From Thermoplasmata archaeon (lineage in GTDB: Archaea; Thermoplasmatota; Thermoplasmata; GCA-020350865), in assembly GCA_020351895.1 (NCBI GenBank), contig CP070672.1:683162-691235 (forward strand): a stretch of DNA of 8,074 bases, given 5' to 3'. Positions 7,701 to 8,074 of the stretch are shown in pieces. Within the stretch, counting starts at the first letter, position 1, and every line of letters begins with the position of its first letter. The notes beneath the pieces were generated by a model, which did not search any database, had not been told where the DNA came from, and worked only from the letters and a program-made list of their open reading frames with translations. The position numbers and the translations under genes are program-made.

Positions 7701-8074
7701 ATCACAGAGAACCTTTTATCCTCTAATCATTATGGCAACGGTATCTGTCTTTGGAGGTCATCATATAATAATATCACATACAACGATATTCAGAATCATG
7801 GTAATGGTTTCTATTTTTACAGATCAACTCACAATAATATTATAGGTAATATTGTATCCTCAAATTATGTTGACGGATTCTATATTTACTCGTTGTCCAC
7901 CAACAACATAATTGCAGACAACACCATCTCCTTGAACGGCAATTTTGGCATCAATTTCCCATTCACTAACTGTATAGACAACATGATCTATCATAACTTT
8001 TTCATTAACAATGCAAACCAAGTTTGTGATAATACTAATTCTGGTAATCAGTGGGACAACGGCTATCCATCAGG
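1662..8074 (+). CDS. Giant secreted multi-module right-handed parallel beta-helix protein (NosD-like), 3' end beyond window
   Basis: One frame stays open from ATG 1662 to the window edge (2137 codons, no stop). I checked the frame at the start, at the module caps near 3360 and 6540, and at the final codons, and found it constant. ATG 1665 is a second adjacent candidate start; an in-frame TAA at 1635 excludes a longer N-terminus. Residues 1-35 form a signal sequence. Four modules follow at 37-631, 632-1201, 1202-1669 and 1670-2137. They are built from 22-24 residue coils of the type N-x-I-x-N-N-x-I-x-x-N-x2-GI-x-L-x-SS-x-N, as in NosD/PbH1 right-handed beta-helices. The protein is extremely rich in Asn and Ser and dense in N-x-S/T sequons, so heavy archaeal N-glycosylation is plausible. 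It is probably a surface or secreted adhesin, envelope or glycan-binding protein, but no catalytic residues were recognised and the true function is unknown. The C-terminal anchor, if any, is not in view. Base composition is visibly more AT-rich than in hdrA, as expected from Asn-rich coding. Confidence 0.92.
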   Translation, partial: MMRERISSVFVFLLLIFSMFAVIDITFDFVGEVQGPKIYVNKSGSGGAYTSIQAAVDDAGNGYTIFVYSGSYFENLIVDKSLILMGENRDTTIINGSQGDDIIAVNSNSVTISGFTVTGGTGPSDAGIQLTNVQNCIINNNKVLNNTRDIFLWDSHKNEISNNNASSSEWYGVSLQSSSNNTVINNEIRDCFDGIILASGSENNEILYNDVSSSNQANIDIWEANDNFVANNTLTFSNGPGIQIIGSWSNFIFNNSVYNNDLGITVLNSTFNTIADNVVTLNNGRGIYLQDPSNNNTLTNNTISYNQEDGIELLSSPHNYITNNKISNNQYGIDLLPASNNTIVNNEIYSNNWYGIALRPSSNNNIIRNNDIYLNNNIGIYLWETSNYNIISNNSISDHDSYGIRVSTFSNFTQIENNTVSNNSIGISISSSSNSNITNNSIQLNGGSGVSLDSSHNNVIIGNNISFGNDGISFSGSTYNYVTQNNVTNNGDGIFLDSSSKNNITNNNISNNTDGIDLSPNSLNNTIISNNISNNGDGIYISSSSTNNTIYHNNFLNNTDQADDFTDYGNQWDDGYPSGGNYWSDYSGADDFRGPDQDIPGGDAIGDTNYSIDADSTDRYPLIDPYGTKRPVHNIDKDIYYHKIQDAVDDADPGNTIFVSKGTYYENVVLNRSINLVGENKENTIINGSGTGDTIRINADWVNVTGFMATGCGPSFNDAGIHLYYTQNCTITNNIVSYNPKRGIYLEYSSWNIVDFNIASRTDGIGIYLYHSHGNNLNGNNASQNSNSGIHLSDSTGNTISNSTANFNQFYGIVASSSDGNNITSNTVYSNYWWGIQVHWSWGNILTGNTVSSSKKAGIYLSSCWENTLTNNTLIDDGIYMWSNSLKDWNTHNIDTSNIVNGKPVYYWKNQTLRTIPNGAGQVILANCTNVKIEWQNLNNCSLGIQLGFSNYNNVTNNTVESNQWYGIHLVHSSGNNITGNMVRTNYHGILLFYSDGNNIANNTAQSNQWDGINIWSSDRNNITGNSALLNKENGINLDESHDNFLEANKLFSNDLNGLYMESSIRSNITGNTIHSNNETGIYMKSCSFNRITENNILNNHDGILISSFSAGKNKFYHNNFINNTGGYQAYDGLGKNYWNDTYPTGGNYWSDYMGVDNFKGPQQDIPGWDGFGDTNYTLGGNRRDYYPLMEPYGSVSILGSVHNVDKGTYYHVIQDAIDDADSGNTIFVRNGTYYENVVVNFPINLTGENKFNTIIDGGDNGDVILITGENVSIRGFTITQSGNDMFNAGIRIESNNNTVSDCEIFGNRNGVLLYYCSGNTISSNNFPGNIDTSIGIYYSDDNIVSYNNATLTGGSAISLYFSDWNYIKSNNASHSKYGIHIRDSVMTDLFDNVHQSNEYYGIYIRDSRFVNAHRNSMMNDGIFISGDSLEHWNTHFIATTNTVNGKPIYYRKNQNGGSAPQGVGQVIIANCDQTSVEDLVLMDAAAGVLIGFSNNVEVFGNQLSNCRYGISLYSSHGCTIEDNIAIYGESYGISLDNSNNNIVQYNNASDNYYGLSLWSSNGNYITNNSFFSNNQIGIRLWSSNSNKLYHNDIIDNPNQALDNSPSNQWDNGYPSGGNYWSDYTGSDDFSGPNQDISGSDKIGDSPYVIDADSQDNYPLMFSRESHKPVYNIDKDIYYHKIQYAINEADSGNTIFVKNGTYYENVIVDRTITLIGEDKYTTIIDGSERGNVILITANLVKVSGFTLQNSGEPWPDYHAGVELNNVQYCNVFDNLLMNNIYGIFSESSSNNNIENNDIVNNKHGMRLEYSSENNIKDNNVSYTNGYAINLYYSSHNTITGNNISDNLQCIYSWSSLYNKIIGNYVSYNMGGISFHSSSNNNMITGNIIINNTDGISVGDSIKMNITLNDFNNNGVFIWGDELAHYNSHNIPTNNMINGRPLYYYKDSRGIEIDGILVGQLILANCSDFDVRNLQINNTDIGVEIAFCMDIMLKGNNIFNNKDCIFLDSSSNILITENLLSSNHYGNGICLWRSSYNNITYNDIQNHGNGFYFYRSTHNNIIGNIVSSNYVDGFYIYSLSTNNIIADNTISLNGNFGINFPFTNCIDNMIYHNFFINNANQVCDNTNSGNQWDNGYPS
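1770..3554 (+). repeat. Beta-helix module 1 (595 residues, lacks the NGKP element)
   Basis: The head (1770-2018) reads KIYVN...YTSIQAAVDDAGNGYTIFV and ends at GFTVTGG. About 18 consecutive coils of 22-24 residues follow. The most regular are at 3000-3310, where NNITNN/NISNN and DGI repeat almost unchanged. The cap (3309-3542) contains YHNNF, NQWDDGYPSGGNYWSDY, GPDQDIPG and IDADS-x-D-x-YPL. It is the longest module and the only one without the WNTH/NGKP mid-helix element. Its head also diverges from the others: YVNKSGSGG replaces the (V/Y)-HN-(I/V)-DK-x2-YYH opening found in modules 2-4. Confidence 0.88.
3555..5264 (+). repeat. Beta-helix module 2 (570 residues)
   Basis: The head (3555-3794) opens VHNIDKDIYYHKIQDAVDDAD and continues GTYYENVVLNRSINLVGEN. 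Six coils come next, then the 75-residue NGKP element (4290-4514), then seven more coils. The cap (5004-5243) holds FYHNNF, YPTGGNYWSDY, GPQQDIPG and DYYPLMEPYG. This cap is the most divergent of the three complete ones: LGGNRRD replaces the IDADS-x-D of modules 1 and 3. Several coils are rich in aromatic residues, for example YWWGIQVHWSWG near 4155, where Trp and Tyr would line one face of the helix and could bind sugars (inference). Confidence 0.88.
4290..4514 (+). repeat. NGKP/GQVILANC mid-helix element, copy in module 2
   Basis: This 75-residue element interrupts the regular coil ladder. Landmarks in order are DGIYMW, KDWNTHNI, VNGKPVYYWKNQ, GAGQVILANC, LGIQLGFSN. It recurs at matching places in modules 3 and 4, and similar segments are familiar from NosD-like proteins of archaea (recalled, not searched). 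The sequence suggests two long strands and a turn projecting from the helix and then returning into a coil. Its function is unknown. Confidence 0.8.
5265..6668 (+). repeat. Beta-helix module 3 (468 residues, shortest complete copy)
   Basis: The head (5265-5510) opens VHNVDKGTYYHVIQDAIDDAD and ends GFTITQSG. Five coils precede the NGKP element (5922-6146) and only four follow it, so this copy has lost or never gained several coils relative to module 2. The cap (6423-6644) carries NQWDNGYPSGGNYWSDY, GPNQDISG, GDSPYVIDADS and NYPLM, the form closest to module 1. The last linker (SRESHKP) leads straight into module 4. Confidence 0.88.
5922..6146 (+). repeat. NGKP/GQVILANC mid-helix element, copy in module 3
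   Basis: This copy is the same length as the one in module 2 (75 residues). Landmarks are DGIFIS, EHWNTHFI, VNGKPIYYRKNQ, GVGQVIIANC, AGVLIGFSN. The segment between NQ and GQV (GGSAPQGV) is variable and Gly/Pro-rich, as expected for a loop. Confidence 0.8.
6669..8074 (+). repeat. Beta-helix module 4 (incomplete at window end)
   Basis: The head (6669-6914) opens VYNIDKDIYYHKIQYAINEAD, closer to module 2 than to the adjacent module 3, and ends GFTLQNSG. Six coils, the NGKP element (7398-7625) and five further coils follow. The cap begins at about 7983 (MIYHNFF) and is cut off inside NQWDNGYPS at the window edge. The remaining cap, and possibly more modules or a C-terminal anchor, lie downstream. 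Confidence 0.88.
7398..7625 (+). repeat. NGKP/GQVILANC mid-helix element, copy in module 4
   Basis: This copy is one residue longer (76). Landmarks are NGVFIW, AHYNSHNI, INGRPLYYYKD, LVGQLILANC, IGVEIAFCM. It is the most diverged copy: WNTH becomes YNSH and NGKP becomes NGRP, yet the positions of Asn, His, Gly, Pro, Tyr-Tyr and the ANC cysteine are held. Confidence 0.78.

Noticed and set aside
1770..8074. CRISPR array or tandem DNA repeat element suggested by the short periodic AT-rich motifs
   Set aside because: The period is about 66-72 bases in whole codons, the repeats are degenerate at DNA level, and there is no constant repeat with unique spacers. The periodicity is that of protein coils.
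1662..8074. A true NosD role (copper delivery or maturation of nitrous oxide reductase)
   Set aside because: Only the beta-helix fold is shared. There is no nos gene context, the protein is several times the size of NosD, and it consists of repeated modules, so a NosD gene name would mislead.

Overview
The window looks archaeal, most likely a Thermoplasmatota-type lineage (Methanomassiliicoccales or an uncultured relative). This rests on three things: a heterodisulfide-reductase subunit A (HdrA) gene, a very long Asn/Ser-rich secreted beta-helix protein of the NosD-like kind common in such genomes, and a TATA-like box placed for a leaderless archaeal transcript. The lineage is an inference from gene style; no rRNA or other marker is present.

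Layout. Both genes lie on the plus strand. Positions 2-1573 hold the 3' part of an hdrA-like gene whose N-terminus is cut off by the window edge. It keeps the inserted ferredoxin, the FAD-domain motifs and a C-terminal two-cluster ferredoxin, and then runs into a fused MvhD/FlpD-like domain. That domain has lost all five cysteines expected at the [2Fe-2S] positions. Positions 1574-1661 are an 88-base intergenic gap with a TATA-like element at 1633-1638, about 26 bases before the next start codon. Positions 1662-8074 are a single open frame of 2137 codons that leaves the window without a stop.

The large gene encodes a signal sequence followed by four consecutive copies of a right-handed parallel beta-helix module. 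They start at about 1770, 3555, 5265 and 6669, and the fourth is incomplete. Each module has an N-terminal head (IQ-A-DDA...GTYYENV), a run of 22-24 residue coils rich in N-N-x-I/V-x-N-N, and a C-terminal cap (GNQWDDGYPSGGNYWSDY...GDTNY...YPL, with variants). Modules 2, 3 and 4 also carry a 75-76 residue conserved element (WNTH...VNGKPVYY...GQVILANC) in mid-helix; module 1 lacks it.

Nothing suggests that the two genes act together. HdrA is a cytoplasmic electron-bifurcation or electron-transfer protein, the beta-helix protein is an exported surface or secreted protein, and the second gene appears to have its own promoter. No tRNA, rRNA, CRISPR array, insertion sequence or integrase was found.
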